DNA from: CAVSBT01 sp964609465
Lineage (GTDB): Bacteria; Chloroflexota; Dehalococcoidia; DSTF01; JALHUB01
Reading direction: 5' to 3'
DNA length: 42,346 nucleotides
Assembly (NCBI GenBank): GCA_964609465.1
Contig: CAZSSQ010000005.1
Coordinates: 1 to 42,346, forward strand
Shown here: positions 32,407 through 39,980 of the stretch, piece by piece
Layout of the letters: each line of letters opens with the position of its first letter
How positions within the stretch are numbered: the first letter of the stretch is position 1
Program-made: the position numbers and the translations under genes
The notes under the pieces: model-generated
Database searches by the model: none
What the model was told of the DNA's origin: nothing
Seen by the model: the letters and a program-made list of their open reading frames with translations, nothing else

Positions 32407-33309
32407 CTAGCAGGCCGCCTTGCGCCCCAGGTCGCGGCGCCGCCGGGGCACCCGCTCGCTCAGCATCTCGTCGATGAGGGGCAGGGCCTCTCGTGCCGCC
32501 TCTTCGCCGCGACGGAGGCTGAGCTGCATGTGGAAGGGGGAGTTGGCGTTGAGGTGGGCGACCCGCGGCCGGATGATGACGTCGGCGTCGGTGGTGGCCG
32601 GCCGCACCTCGGTCATGGTGTAGAGGAGGAAGGCAGCGCAGGCCAGCAGCCCCGGCGGCCTCCGCCTTCCGTCCCTGCCGGACCGGCGGGCGTGCCCCTC
32701 GAGGATAGCGGCCAGGCGCCGCACCCAGGCGCGCCGGCGCTCCGACACGACCACAGGGTCGCCGAGGACAACGGCGATCACCCTCTCGGCGCCCAGGGCG
32801 CGGGCGGCGCTCACCGGCGCCGACTCCCAGTAGCCGCCGTCCACCAGGTAGCGGTTGCCCCAGCGCACCGGCCGGGCCAGCACCGGCAGCGATATGCTGG
32901 CCTGCACCGCCGGCAGCACCTCGCCCTCGCGGATGAGCACCGGCTCCCGGCGCAGCACGTCGGAGGCGACGACGGCGAAGGGAACCTCCAGGTCCTCGAA
33001 GCGGACGCCATCCAGCGCCCGGTGAAAGCGCTCCCCGAGCGGGTTCTCAGGCCCGATGGCCAGGCGGTGGCGGAAGAAGCGCAGCACGTCCTGCGGCGAG
33101 GTGCGGCGTATGTTGCGCTCGATCTCCTGGGGGCCGTGCCCCAGGGCGAAGGGGGCGCCGTATAGCGCGCCGATGCTGGCGCCGGCGATGCAGTCGATGG
33201 GCACACCGGCCTCGGAGAGCACCTTGAGCACGCCCACGTGGGCGCTGCCCTTGGTGCCGCCGGCGCCCAGGGCAAGCCCAACACGTGTACGGAGGGCGGC
33301 GCGGGCCAA
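32407..33309 (-). CDS. Patatin-like phospholipase (RssA/YlbK-like)
   Basis: This 300-residue cytoplasmic or membrane-associated lipid acyl hydrolase has GAGGTKGSAH as oxyanion loop, the nucleophile Ser45 in GASIG and the catalytic Asp in VDGGYWES. There is no cyclic-nucleotide domain. The start TTG 33309 puts the family core near residue 10; GTG 33282 is an alternative. It starts 14 bases after lgt and could be cotranscribed with it, linking it to membrane lipid turnover. A loop at ~205-215 (GHARRSGRDGRRR) coincides with GC-palindrome-like DNA. Confidence 0.9.
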   Translation of the reverse strand: MARAALRTRVGLALGAGGTKGSAHVGVLKVLSEAGVPIDCIAGASIGALYGAPFALGHGPQEIERNIRRTSPQDVLRFFRHRLAIGPENPLGERFHRALDGVRFEDLEVPFAVVASDVLRREPVLIREGEVLPAVQASISLPVLARPVRWGNRYLVDGGYWESAPVSAARALGAERVIAVVLGDPVVVSERRRAWVRRLAAILEGHARRSGRDGRRRPPGLLACAAFLLYTMTEVRPATTDADVIIRPRVAHLNANSPFHMQLSLRRGEEAAREALPLIDEMLSERVPRRRRDLGRKAAC

Positions 33310-33323
33310 GGCTTAGCCCTGAA

Positions 33324-34181
33324 TCAGCGGCGCGCCTGCGCGTCGCCCACCACCGGGCCCGGGGCCACCGCCGCCTCGGCCTTGCGGCGGCCGGGAGCCT
33401 GCCGCAGGCAGTAGGCGAACCCCAGGATGGAGATAGCGATGACTACCAGCGCTATCACCTGGGCCATCTTGAACTGCCAGAGGACCTGGTCGTCGAGGCG
33501 CAGGGCGCTGGTCCCCATCCGCATGACCGAGTAGAGGAAGGCGTAGCTGAAGAAGACCATCCCATCCCTCTTGTAGAAGCGCCACAGGAGGAAGAGCAGC
33601 CCGAAGATGAGGAGGTCGCCCAGGAACTCGTAGGCCACGGCCGGGTGCTGCGGGTCCAGTCCGAAGCTGGGGCTGCCGGCGTGGGTGTAGACGACAGCCC
33701 ACGGCAGGTCCGTCGTCTTCGCGAAGTGCTCACCGTTGATGATGTCGCCGATGCGCCCGATGCCCTGGCCCAGGATCGCGCCGAAGGCGGCGGCGTCAAG
33801 GCCGGCCCGGATCGGCAGGCGCTGCCAGATGCCATAGGCCAGGCCACCCATCACACCACCGATGAGAGCCCCGTAGATGGAGATGCCCCCTTCGTTGATG
33901 CGGAAGATGTCCAGCAGCCTGCCTTCGAAAAGGCTGTGGTTCTCTGCAACGAAGAGGGCGCGGGCACCGACGATGCCCGCCGCCACGCCCACCAGGGCGA
34001 CGGTGTAGGAGACGTCCTCGATGAAGCCGGCCCGGGCCGCCATCTTGACGGCCACCCAGACGCCCAGGGCGATGCCGATGGCCACGAAGACGCCGTGCCA
34101 GGTCAGCAGCAGCCCACCCCAGTGTGCTATCTCGGGATCGATGCCTATCTTGATGGGGTCCCAGCCCTCGATGAGGCCCAT
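33324..34181 (-). CDS. lgt: Prolipoprotein diacylglyceryl transferase
   Basis: This integral membrane enzyme attaches diacylglycerol to the lipobox cysteine of prolipoproteins. It shows about seven hydrophobic segments, LTWHGVFVAIGI near the N-terminus, the signature GQGIGRIGDIINGEHFAK and HPAVAYEFLGDL. Length 285 is normal. The ATG follows AAGGAG at nine bases. A small frame ends directly at its start (TAG followed by ATG). The next gene upstream encodes a lipoprotein, a fitting neighbour. Confidence 0.95.
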   Translation of the reverse strand: MGLIEGWDPIKIGIDPEIAHWGGLLLTWHGVFVAIGIALGVWVAVKMAARAGFIEDVSYTVALVGVAAGIVGARALFVAENHSLFEGRLLDIFRINEGGISIYGALIGGVMGGLAYGIWQRLPIRAGLDAAAFGAILGQGIGRIGDIINGEHFAKTTDLPWAVVYTHAGSPSFGLDPQHPAVAYEFLGDLLIFGLLFLLWRFYKRDGMVFFSYAFLYSVMRMGTSALRLDDQVLWQFKMAQVIALVVIAISILGFAYCLRQAPGRRKAEAAVAPGPVVGDAQARR

Positions 34182-34268
34182 CTAGTGCTCTCCTTCCCGC
34201 CCCTCGGCATTGGAATTGCCCGCCTCGTCCGCCAGGTTACGCATCTTCTCCTTGGGTGGCTCCTCCAC
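34182..34268 (-). CDS. Possible small protein abutting lgt
   Basis: A 28-codon frame starts at GTG 34268 with AGGGAAA upstream (alternatively ATG 34244 with AAGGAG upstream). It ends in TAG directly before the lgt ATG. The product is hydrophilic and acidic (EEPPKEKMRNLADEAGNSNA). It may couple translation into lgt or be chance. I do not recognise it. Confidence 0.35.
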   Translation of the reverse strand: MEEPPKEKMRNLADEAGNSNAEGREGEH

Positions 34269-34295
34269 CTTTCCCTAGCTCCGCCAGATGCGAAC

Positions 34296-35039
34296 CTAGG
34301 GTGAGAAGGCCTTCTCGTAGAGGGCCCTCACCTCATCGGGCGGCAGGGCCTGACCCAGATAGTGGTCTCCCACCCGGATCTCTAGGTGTAGATGGTCCTC
34401 AGTGCCTGGGGCGGTGAGCGACTCCGGCGTGCCGGAGTCGCCGACGTAGCCCAGCTCCTGGCCTGCCTCCACCGTCACGCCCAGGTCGATGCCAGAAGCT
34501 ATGCCATCCAGGTGGGCGTAGCGCGTCATCAGGCCGCCGCCATGGTCCACCCACACCTGGCGGCCCCGAAACGTGTCCAGGATGTCGGGGTCACTAGCCT
34601 CACCCTGAGCAATCCGCTCATTCAGCGCCTGCAGCTCGTCCCAGGTCAGGTCGTGGTAGTTCAGGGTGGCGCGAATAACGCGCCCCGCCTTCACCGCCCG
34701 CACCGGCGTTCCCCGCACAATGGACACACAGTTGTCAACGCCGTAGAAGTCGACCCCCTCATGGATACCGTTGCGGTACTCGCGAGGGGCATTGGGCATC
34801 AGGTCATCGCTGCTCGGCAGGCAGGCGCCCTCGATAGGGAAGAGAAGGCCCCGCACCTCGGTGACCTCCACCGTCGGTTCCGCGACCGGAGACGGCGTCG
34901 CCGTCAGGGGCATTATCTGTACCTTCGGCGAGCTCTCCCCGGAGCCGCAGGCGGCGACCAGCATGGCTAGGCCCGCCAAAACGGTCGGCGCAAAGGCGAT
35001 GCGCAGGTCGAAGGCCTCCTTTCCCCGACAACGGAGCAT
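34296..35039 (-). CDS. M23-family peptidase, lipoprotein
   Basis: This exported metallopeptidase-like protein of up to 247 residues has a hydrophobic signal ending in AMLVAAC (lipobox) and a Thr/Pro linker. Its M23 domain has HEGVDFYG, TRYAHLDG and DHLHLEI as metal and active-site motifs, with an insert of ~35 residues between the first two. It probably trims peptidoglycan from the outer membrane face. The start is unsure. ATG 35039 has no ribosome site but has a TATCCT box six bases upstream (leaderless?). CTG 35006 lies eight bases after GGAAAGGAGG and gives a cleaner signal peptide (RIAFAPTVLAG...). Confidence 0.85.
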   Translation of the reverse strand: MLRCRGKEAFDLRIAFAPTVLAGLAMLVAACGSGESSPKVQIMPLTATPSPVAEPTVEVTEVRGLLFPIEGACLPSSDDLMPNAPREYRNGIHEGVDFYGVDNCVSIVRGTPVRAVKAGRVIRATLNYHDLTWDELQALNERIAQGEASDPDILDTFRGRQVWVDHGGGLMTRYAHLDGIASGIDLGVTVEAGQELGYVGDSGTPESLTAPGTEDHLHLEIRVGDHYLGQALPPDEVRALYEKAFSP

Positions 35040-35076
35040 CGATTCAGGATAACCAGCGCCCGCGAGTGGGGCAAGT

Positions 35077-36639
35077 CTAAGGGCCTGACGGAGTCTCCCC
35101 TCGCTGCCAGGCGATCTCGCCTCCCACCACTGTCATCTCCACCCTCAAAGCGTTCACGGCCTCCTCCGACAGCGGGTCGCCTGCCCGCCCGACAGGCAGG
35201 CCGGACAGCAGGACCAGGTCGGCGCGCTTGCCGGCACGCAGGCTGCCGCGCTCACCCTCCTCGAAGGCGGCGCAGGCCGCGGCACGGGTGTGCACGGCTA
35301 AAGCCTCCTCCGGCGATATCGCCTGCTGGGGTGCCACGGCGGCGCCCCCGGACGAGAGGCGCCGGATGGCTCCCGCCAGGCCGGAGAGGGGGCCGGGCGG
35401 CGCTACCGGCGCATCGGAGCCCGCCGCTACCGGCACGCCGCTCTCCAGCAAGGTGCGCAGGGGGTAGAGGTAAGGCAGTTCCTCCGCCGCTACCTGCCTG
35501 AGGTAGCGGTCGCCGTTGTAATAGACGAAGGAGGGCTGTGTCACCACCAGCACCCCCAAAGCGGCCAGGCGGCGGGCCAGAGCTGGTGGGCAGACGCCGC
35601 AGTGCTCGATGCGGTGCCGGTGGTCGCGGCGGGGCCTGCGCCTCAGGGCACCGGCCAGCGCCTGGGCGGCGGCGGCCACGGCCGCCTCGCCCACGGCGTG
35701 GATGGCCACCTGTCGACCGGCCTGGTGGACACGCCATACCGTCTCCGCCAGCTCTTCCGGGCCAGGATGCAGCTCCTCCCCCAGCTCGGCGACCACGACC
35801 TTGACGGGGCCCCGGCGCAGCGGCAAGGTGCTGTCGGCCTCGGGGAGCTCACCGAGGTGACGATAGCCCTCCATGAGGGTGACGGAGAGGGGCAGGTAGC
35901 CTTCGGCCATGAGACGGCGGAAGAGCGCCCATTCCTGTGGGCCGTTGGTAGCCGTGGCGTCTTGGATGGCCGTGACGCCCTGCGAGAGGAAGGCCTGCGC
36001 CGCCTGGCCTACCCCGGCCGAGAGCTCCTCATAGGGCAGGGCCGGCACGAAGGCGTCCACGACATCGTTCATCTCCAGGAGGAGCCCGGTGGGCTCGCCG
36101 CTCGTGAGGTCTCGCTCCATGTAGCCGCCGGGCGGCTCCTCGCTGCCAGCGTCCAGACCGACCAGGGACAGGGCCCGACTGTTGAGGACGCAGGCCCGGC
36201 CAGTGCGATGGACGAGGCGGACGGGATGGCGGGGGACAGCGACATCCAGGTCCCAGCGCGTGGGATGGCGGCCCTCGGCCAGGTCTGTCTCGTCGTAGCC
36301 GACGGCGCGCAGCCAGCGGCCCTCGGGCGCGCGGGCGGCCGCCGCGGCCAGGGCGGCCTGGATGTCGCCGATGGAGCGGACGGCCCTCGGGCTACAGTCG
36401 ACGGAGAGGAGGGAGGCGGCGTAGGAGAGCAGGTGGCAATGGGCGTCGATGAAGCCGGGCAGGAGGGTCAGGCCGCGGCCGTCGATGAGGCGCGTCCGGG
36501 GCCCGCGCTGGCGTGCCACCCAGGCCTCTGAGCCCACGGCCAGCAGGCGGTCGCCGGCGGCGGCCACCGCCTCTGCCAGTGGTCGGGACGGCTCCATGGT
36601 GAGGACGCGCACGTTATGGAAGATGAGGCTAGCCGGCAA
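35077..36639 (-). CDS. Amidohydrolase family 3 protein (YtcJ-like)
   Basis: This 520-residue metal-dependent hydrolase has the layout of family 3 amidohydrolases: N-terminal beta part (IFHNVRVLTM), the metal motif DAHCHLLSY, a TIM barrel with AIHAVGE and HRIEHCG histidines, SDAPVAPPG with the catalytic Asp, and the closing GKRADLVLLSG. Relatives act on exocyclic amides; the substrate is unknown. I chose TTG 36639 because AGGAGG lies just upstream. A longer frame to 36732 adds unrelated residues. Residues ~480-486 (LPVGRAG) come from a GC palindrome (35180-35200). Confidence 0.9.
   Translation of the reverse strand: MPASLIFHNVRVLTMEPSRPLAEAVAAAGDRLLAVGSEAWVARQRGPRTRLIDGRGLTLLPGFIDAHCHLLSYAASLLSVDCSPRAVRSIGDIQAALAAAAARAPEGRWLRAVGYDETDLAEGRHPTRWDLDVAVPRHPVRLVHRTGRACVLNSRALSLVGLDAGSEEPPGGYMERDLTSGEPTGLLLEMNDVVDAFVPALPYEELSAGVGQAAQAFLSQGVTAIQDATATNGPQEWALFRRLMAEGYLPLSVTLMEGYRHLGELPEADSTLPLRRGPVKVVVAELGEELHPGPEELAETVWRVHQAGRQVAIHAVGEAAVAAAAQALAGALRRRPRRDHRHRIEHCGVCPPALARRLAALGVLVVTQPSFVYYNGDRYLRQVAAEELPYLYPLRTLLESGVPVAAGSDAPVAPPGPLSGLAGAIRRLSSGGAAVAPQQAISPEEALAVHTRAAACAAFEEGERGSLRAGKRADLVLLSGLPVGRAGDPLSEEAVNALRVEMTVVGGEIAWQRGETPSGP
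35180..35200. repeat. GC palindrome (class 1) inside the amidohydrolase gene
   Basis: CCTGCC...GGCAGG arms with a CGCCCGACA centre encode LPVGRAG near the C-terminus. Confidence 0.6.
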
Positions 36640-36698
36640 GGCCGCCCTCCTGTACCGAGGTCCTTCAGCAGGCCCCCCAACCTTGGGAGATGAGTAAG

Positions 36699-36725
36699 GC
36701 CGCCCGGAGGTTTCCCCGGCGGCCC
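36699..36725 (-). terminator. Putative terminator after the desulforedoxin gene
   Basis: GGCCGCC and GGCGGCC arms enclose a 13-base loop ~40 bases past the stop of the first desulforedoxin and before the amidohydrolase start. Confidence 0.5.
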
Positions 36726-36764
36726 TGCCCATAGGGCTCAGAAGTCAGATCGGGTAGCGGGATG

Positions 36765-36908
36765 TCAGTCGGCGGAGGGAAGGACCTTGGGCTGCATCAG
36801 CTTCATGGGGGCACCGCAGCACAGAACCTCGCCCTGCCCCGGCTTGATGCAGAGCACCTCCGTCCCACAGGTTTCGCACTGAAATCGCTTTCCCAGTTGG
36901 TTGGGCAT
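36765..36908 (-). CDS. Desulforedoxin-domain protein (47 residues)
   Basis: This is a small iron protein. CETCG and later VLCCGAPM give the CxxC...CC ligand set of desulforedoxin and of the N-terminal domain of desulfoferrodoxin, which binds one Fe(SCys)4. The family start MPNQLGKRFQCE matches well. ATG 36908 follows AGGAGG at eight bases. It probably carries electrons or helps in superoxide/oxygen defence. It is encoded 40 bases downstream of a second, similar gene and on the same strand. No superoxide-reductase domain is attached. Confidence 0.88.
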   Translation of the reverse strand: MPNQLGKRFQCETCGTEVLCIKPGQGEVLCCGAPMKLMQPKVLPSAD

Positions 36909-36948
36909 CGACGTTACCTCCTGGCCCCGGGCGGTCCCCCCAACGCCC

Positions 36949-37068
36949 TCAGCTCTTGAGCTGCATGGGCTGGCCACAGCAGACCAGCTCACCGCTACCT
37001 GCTTTCGTGACAATCATCTCCGTGCCGCACTTGCTGCACAAGTACCGCTTTCCGACCTGGTTGGCCAA
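36949..37068 (-). CDS. Second desulforedoxin-domain protein (39 residues)
   Basis: This very short paralogue starts at TTG 37068 (GGAGG ten bases upstream) and ends in TGA at 36949-36951. The product begins ANQVGKRYLCSKCGTEM and continues to ELVCCGQPMQLKS, so all four iron ligands are present. It matches its neighbour at about half of positions, which points to a tandem duplication. The size equals the classic desulforedoxin (~36 residues). Automated callers with a length cut-off will miss it. Confidence 0.85.
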   Translation of the reverse strand: MANQVGKRYLCSKCGTEMIVTKAGSGELVCCGQPMQLKS

Positions 37069-37154
37069 GGTGCCGCCACCTCCACGAATCGAGGAGACAG
37101 GCTCCTCTCTGGTTTGGGAAGCCGTTCACAGTCTAGCCAGTGGCTTCCAGGCAG

Positions 37155-38267
37155 TCAAGCGCTGTGGTGGCCGTCGCGTCCGCTCTCGTCAGGACGGCCA
37201 GTCTGGTCGATGACGCCGCCGCCCACAACCTCTTCGCCCTGGTAGAAGACGACGGCCTGGCCGGGGGTAATCGCCCGCTGCGGTCGCCGGAACAACACGC
37301 GGGCGCCGTCGCCCTCCGAATGCACCTCAGCCGGGGCTGCCGGCGTCCGGTAGCGGATCTTCGCCTCGACGGCGGTGCCGGACGGGGGCGGCTCGCCGGC
37401 GACCCAGTTGACGTCCTCGGCCCAGAGCTCGCCGGCCAGGAGGTCTTCCTCGGGGCCGATGGTCACCAGGCTGCGGCCGGGGTCGATGGCGGTGACGAAG
37501 CGCCTCTCGCTCAGGGCCACGCCCAGGCCGCGGCGCTGCCCTACCGTGAAGGCGGCGACGCCCTGATGCCGCCCCACGACACGCCCGCCGGCGTCGCGGA
37601 TCTGACCTTCGCACTGCGCCAGCCGGTCGGCGAGGAAGGAACGGTAGTCGTGGTCAGGTACGAAGCAGATGTCGGCGCTGTCTGGCTTGTCAGCCACGGG
37701 CAGGCCCATCTCGGCGGCCAGACGGCGCACCTCCTCCTTGCGGTGGTGACCGATGGGGAAGAGGAGTCGGGAGAGCTGGTCCTGGCCCAGGGTGAAGAGG
37801 ACGTAGGACTGGTCCTTGTCGTCGTCCACGGCGCGCAGGAGGCGACAGCGTCCGTTGGAGCGGTCGATGCGGGCATAGTGGCCGGTAGCCAGGAAGTCAG
37901 CCTCCAGGGCCAGGGCGCGGGCGAGCAGCGAGCGGAACTTGACGTGCTCGTTGCAGGCCAGGCATGGGTTGGGGGTGCGACCCCGCTGGTACTCCCGGCA
38001 GAAGTAGTCGACCACCGACTCCTGGAACTCGCGCTCTAGGTTGAGGACGTAGTGCGGTATGCCCAGCGCCTGGGCTGCCTCCCGGGCGTCGTCCGTATCC
38101 TCCACCGAGCAGCAGCGGCGGCGATGGCGGGGCGCCTGCGGGTCCTCCAGGGTCCAGAGGCGCATGGTGACGCCGATGACCTCGTAGCCCTGGCGGGCCA
38201 GGAGGCCGGCAGCGACGGCGGAGTCGACGCCGCCGCTCATGGCGACGATCACGCGCGAACGCTTCAT
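37155..38267 (-). CDS. mnmA: tRNA-specific 2-thiouridylase
   Basis: It puts sulfur on U34 of Lys, Glu and Gln tRNAs. It shows the PP-loop SGGVDS (residues 11-16), the first catalytic Cys in RTPNPCLACN, ATGHYAR, DKDQSYVLF and the second catalytic Cys in DSADICFVP, followed by the beta-barrel C-terminal domain. Length 370 is typical. The start ATG 38267 lies only eight bases after a CATAAT box, so the mRNA may be leaderless. It is divergent from rsfS, and the gap of ~80 bases must hold both promoters. Confidence 0.96.
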   Translation of the reverse strand: MKRSRVIVAMSGGVDSAVAAGLLARQGYEVIGVTMRLWTLEDPQAPRHRRRCCSVEDTDDAREAAQALGIPHYVLNLEREFQESVVDYFCREYQRGRTPNPCLACNEHVKFRSLLARALALEADFLATGHYARIDRSNGRCRLLRAVDDDKDQSYVLFTLGQDQLSRLLFPIGHHRKEEVRRLAAEMGLPVADKPDSADICFVPDHDYRSFLADRLAQCEGQIRDAGGRVVGRHQGVAAFTVGQRRGLGVALSERRFVTAIDPGRSLVTIGPEEDLLAGELWAEDVNWVAGEPPPSGTAVEAKIRYRTPAAPAEVHSEGDGARVLFRRPQRAITPGQAVVFYQGEEVVGGGVIDQTGRPDESGRDGHHSA

Positions 38268-38275
38268 AGCGATTC

Positions 38276-38281
38276 ATTATG
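38276..38281 (-). promoter_or_regulatory. -10 box of mnmA, leaderless arrangement
   Basis: CATAAT on the minus strand is eight bases from the mnmA ATG and there is no ribosome site in between. No -35 match is seen. Confidence 0.4.
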
Positions 38282-38308
38282 CCACGTGGGGATTGGGGCG
38301 GGCCAGCG

Positions 38309-38317
38309 TGCTATAAT
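38309..38317 (+). promoter_or_regulatory. Extended -10 promoter of rsfS
   Basis: TGCTATAAT is a consensus extended -10 element, which can work without a -35 box. The same TGCTATAAT occurs in the folC promoter. Transcription would start near 38324, about 10 bases before the ribosome site. Confidence 0.6.
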
Positions 38318-38346
38318 GCTGCCAACGATAGTCGGGAGGGAGCCTT

Positions 38347-38691
38347 CTGGGGGGAGCCGACCTCGCGCGCCGCATCGTTGACCTGCTGGCGGAGAAGCAG
38401 GCGGAAGACGTGCTGCTTCTTGACATAAGCCAGGTCACGACCTTTACTGACTACTTCGTCATCGCCTCGGCGGTGAACGTCCGCCAGATGCAAGCCCTGC
38501 GGGAGGCCCTGGACGAGGCGCTTGCTCGGGATGAGCATGGCCCCATCCGCAGCGAGGGCGACATCGACTCCGGCTGGGTGCTGCTGGACCTGGGCGACGT
38601 GATCGTCCACCTCTTGTCTCCCGAACAGCGCGCCTACTACGACATCGAGCGGCTATGGAGCGCGGGCACGCCGGTGGTGCGCATCCAGTAG
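38347..38691 (+). CDS. rsfS: Ribosomal silencing factor RsfS
   Basis: It binds ribosomal protein L14 (uL14) and blocks subunit joining when nutrients are scarce. The Iojap/RsfS signature is clear: ARRIVDLLAEKQAEDVLLLD, FTDYFVIASAVNVRQMQAL, GWVLLDLGDVIVHLL and YYDIERLWS. The frame is closed upstream by TAG at 38329, and no ATG, GTG or TTG occurs before GTG 38410, which would cut off the conserved first helix. CTG 38347 sits six bases after GGGAGGG and gives the usual 114 residues, so I take it as the start. The stop is eight bases from the convergent ndk stop. Confidence 0.88.
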   Translation: MGGADLARRIVDLLAEKQAEDVLLLDISQVTTFTDYFVIASAVNVRQMQALREALDEALARDEHGPIRSEGDIDSGWVLLDLGDVIVHLLSPEQRAYYDIERLWSAGTPVVRIQ

Positions 38692-38699
38692 CCCCTTGC

Positions 38700-39149
38700 C
38701 TATTCCACCAGCCAGCGGTCGATGGCCCGCTCGTAGCTGAGGATCTCCTCTTCCTTGAAGAAGATGGGTATCTCGTGCTGGGCGCTCTCCGGCGAATCGG
38801 AGCCGTGCACCGTGTTGCGGCTGATCTCCAGTCCCAGGTCGCCGCGGATGCTGCCGGGGGCGGCCGCCGAGGGCGCCGTCTCCCCCATCGTGCGCCGCAC
38901 GGCCTCGATGGCGTGGGGCCCCTCGACGACGGCGGCTATGATGGGGGAGGAGGTGATGTAGGAGACCAGGCCCTCGAAGAACGGCTTCCCTTCGTGCACC
39001 GAGTAGAGGCGGCGGGCCTGGGCCTCGTCCACCTGGAGCAGGCGGAGGGCGGCGATGCGCAGCCCCCGGCGTTCCAGGCGCCCCAGCACCTCCATGGCCA
39101 GGCCCCTCTGAATGGCATCCGGTTTGACCAGGACCAGGGTTCTTTCCAT
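38700..39149 (-). CDS. ndk: Nucleoside-diphosphate kinase
   Basis: It equilibrates nucleoside di- and triphosphates through a phospho-histidine. LVLVKPDAIQRGL opens the protein and the active His is His115 in RNTVHGSDSPESA. It has 149 residues. The ATG follows AGGAGGAG. It is 20 bases after tsaB and the last gene of the thiL-tsaE-tsaB-ndk operon. There is no hairpin between it and convergent rsfS. Confidence 0.97.
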   Translation of the reverse strand: MERTLVLVKPDAIQRGLAMEVLGRLERRGLRIAALRLLQVDEAQARRLYSVHEGKPFFEGLVSYITSSPIIAAVVEGPHAIEAVRRTMGETAPSAAAPGSIRGDLGLEISRNTVHGSDSPESAQHEIPIFFKEEEILSYERAIDRWLVE

Positions 39150-39169
39150 CGCCTTTTCTCCTCCTGTGC

Positions 39170-39850
39170 TCAGCCGCCGCCTGTCTGGGGCCCGATGGCG
39201 GGCTCTCGAAGGTAGAGAGGGACCAGGCTGCGCGGGTCGTCGCTGAGGCCGGCGGCCAGCCGGCGCCAGCCCAGGACGGCCAGGTGGCTGGGTCGACGCA
39301 GCGCGGGCGCCATCCTGGCCGGCTCGATGCCTCGCTGAGCCAGCTCCGGCGCCAGGCGTTCGATGTCCTCGCCGCAGAAGAGGGCATCGCCGGGTGCCAG
39401 CCGCGGCAGGTCGTCGATGGGGCTCAGGCGCGGCGCCGACACCTCCTGCCACGCGGAGGCAGGGCCCCTGTAGAGCGCCCAGGCGACCTCCCGCCGGCCG
39501 GCCCGGTGCAGCGGGCAGAGAGGGCCGGGATGCGGGTGCGAGCTGTGGGCGAATGCCTCCACCTCCAGCCGTCCCACTCCTACCAGGGGGATGCTCAGGG
39601 CGAAGGCGAGGCCCTTGGCGGTGCTGACGCCCACCCTCAGGCTGGCGTATCCCCCGGGGCCGGTGCAGACGAAGACGGCGGTCAGTTGCTCCTTCGAGAC
39701 CGCCGTGCGTCCCAGGAGCCCCTCGACGGCTGGCATGAGCTCCACCGAGTGCCGGCGCGGGCAGTGCCAGGTCAGCTCGGCCAGGGCACGCCCCTCCTCT
39801 GACAGAGCGATGCCCGCCCAGTCGCTGGCTGTGTCCAGTGATAGCTCCAT
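39170..39850 (-). CDS. tsaB: tRNA threonylcarbamoyladenosine synthesis protein TsaB
   Basis: This is the scaffold subunit of the complex that makes t6A37 on ANN-decoding tRNAs, together with TsaD and TsaE. The ASKHA-type N-terminus ELSLDTASDWAGIAL and the family motif GPGGYASLRVGVSTAKGLA (residues ~70-90) are clear. Length 226. ATG 39850 follows GAGGAG. It sits 51 bases after tsaE, with part of a class 4 repeat between them. TsaD is not in the window. Confidence 0.92.
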   Translation of the reverse strand: MELSLDTASDWAGIALSEEGRALAELTWHCPRRHSVELMPAVEGLLGRTAVSKEQLTAVFVCTGPGGYASLRVGVSTAKGLAFALSIPLVGVGRLEVEAFAHSSHPHPGPLCPLHRAGRREVAWALYRGPASAWQEVSAPRLSPIDDLPRLAPGDALFCGEDIERLAPELAQRGIEPARMAPALRRPSHLAVLGWRRLAAGLSDDPRSLVPLYLREPAIGPQTGGG

Positions 39851-39882
39851 ACGCACTCCTCTTAGGACAGCGCACAAGCCGG

Positions 39883-39980
39883 CGCTCGTCCTTCGACAGG
39901 CTCAGGACGAGCGGCTCTCAGATTGCGCTCGTGGTGAACCTGCCTGTCCTGAGCGTAGCCGAAGGGTCGAACCACGAGCG
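39883..39980. repeat. Double-hairpin repeat (class 4) overlapping the tsaE 3' end
   Basis: The first hairpin is CGCTCGTCCT (39883-39892) with AGGACGAGCG (39904-39913). The second is CGCTCGTGGT (39926-39935) with ACCACGAGCG (39971-39980). It has the same plan as 32271-32389. It encodes the last ~26 residues of TsaE. Confidence 0.8.

Noticed and set aside
30118..33165. Open frame of over 1000 codons through the N gap
   Set aside because: It joins the MMPL transporter to antisense patatin sequence through an arbitrary gap; the real C-terminus is the 32180-32251 fragment.
38700..39875. 391-codon frame containing ndk
   Set aside because: Its first half is the tsaB region in another frame; NDK starts at 39149 with a clear ribosome site.
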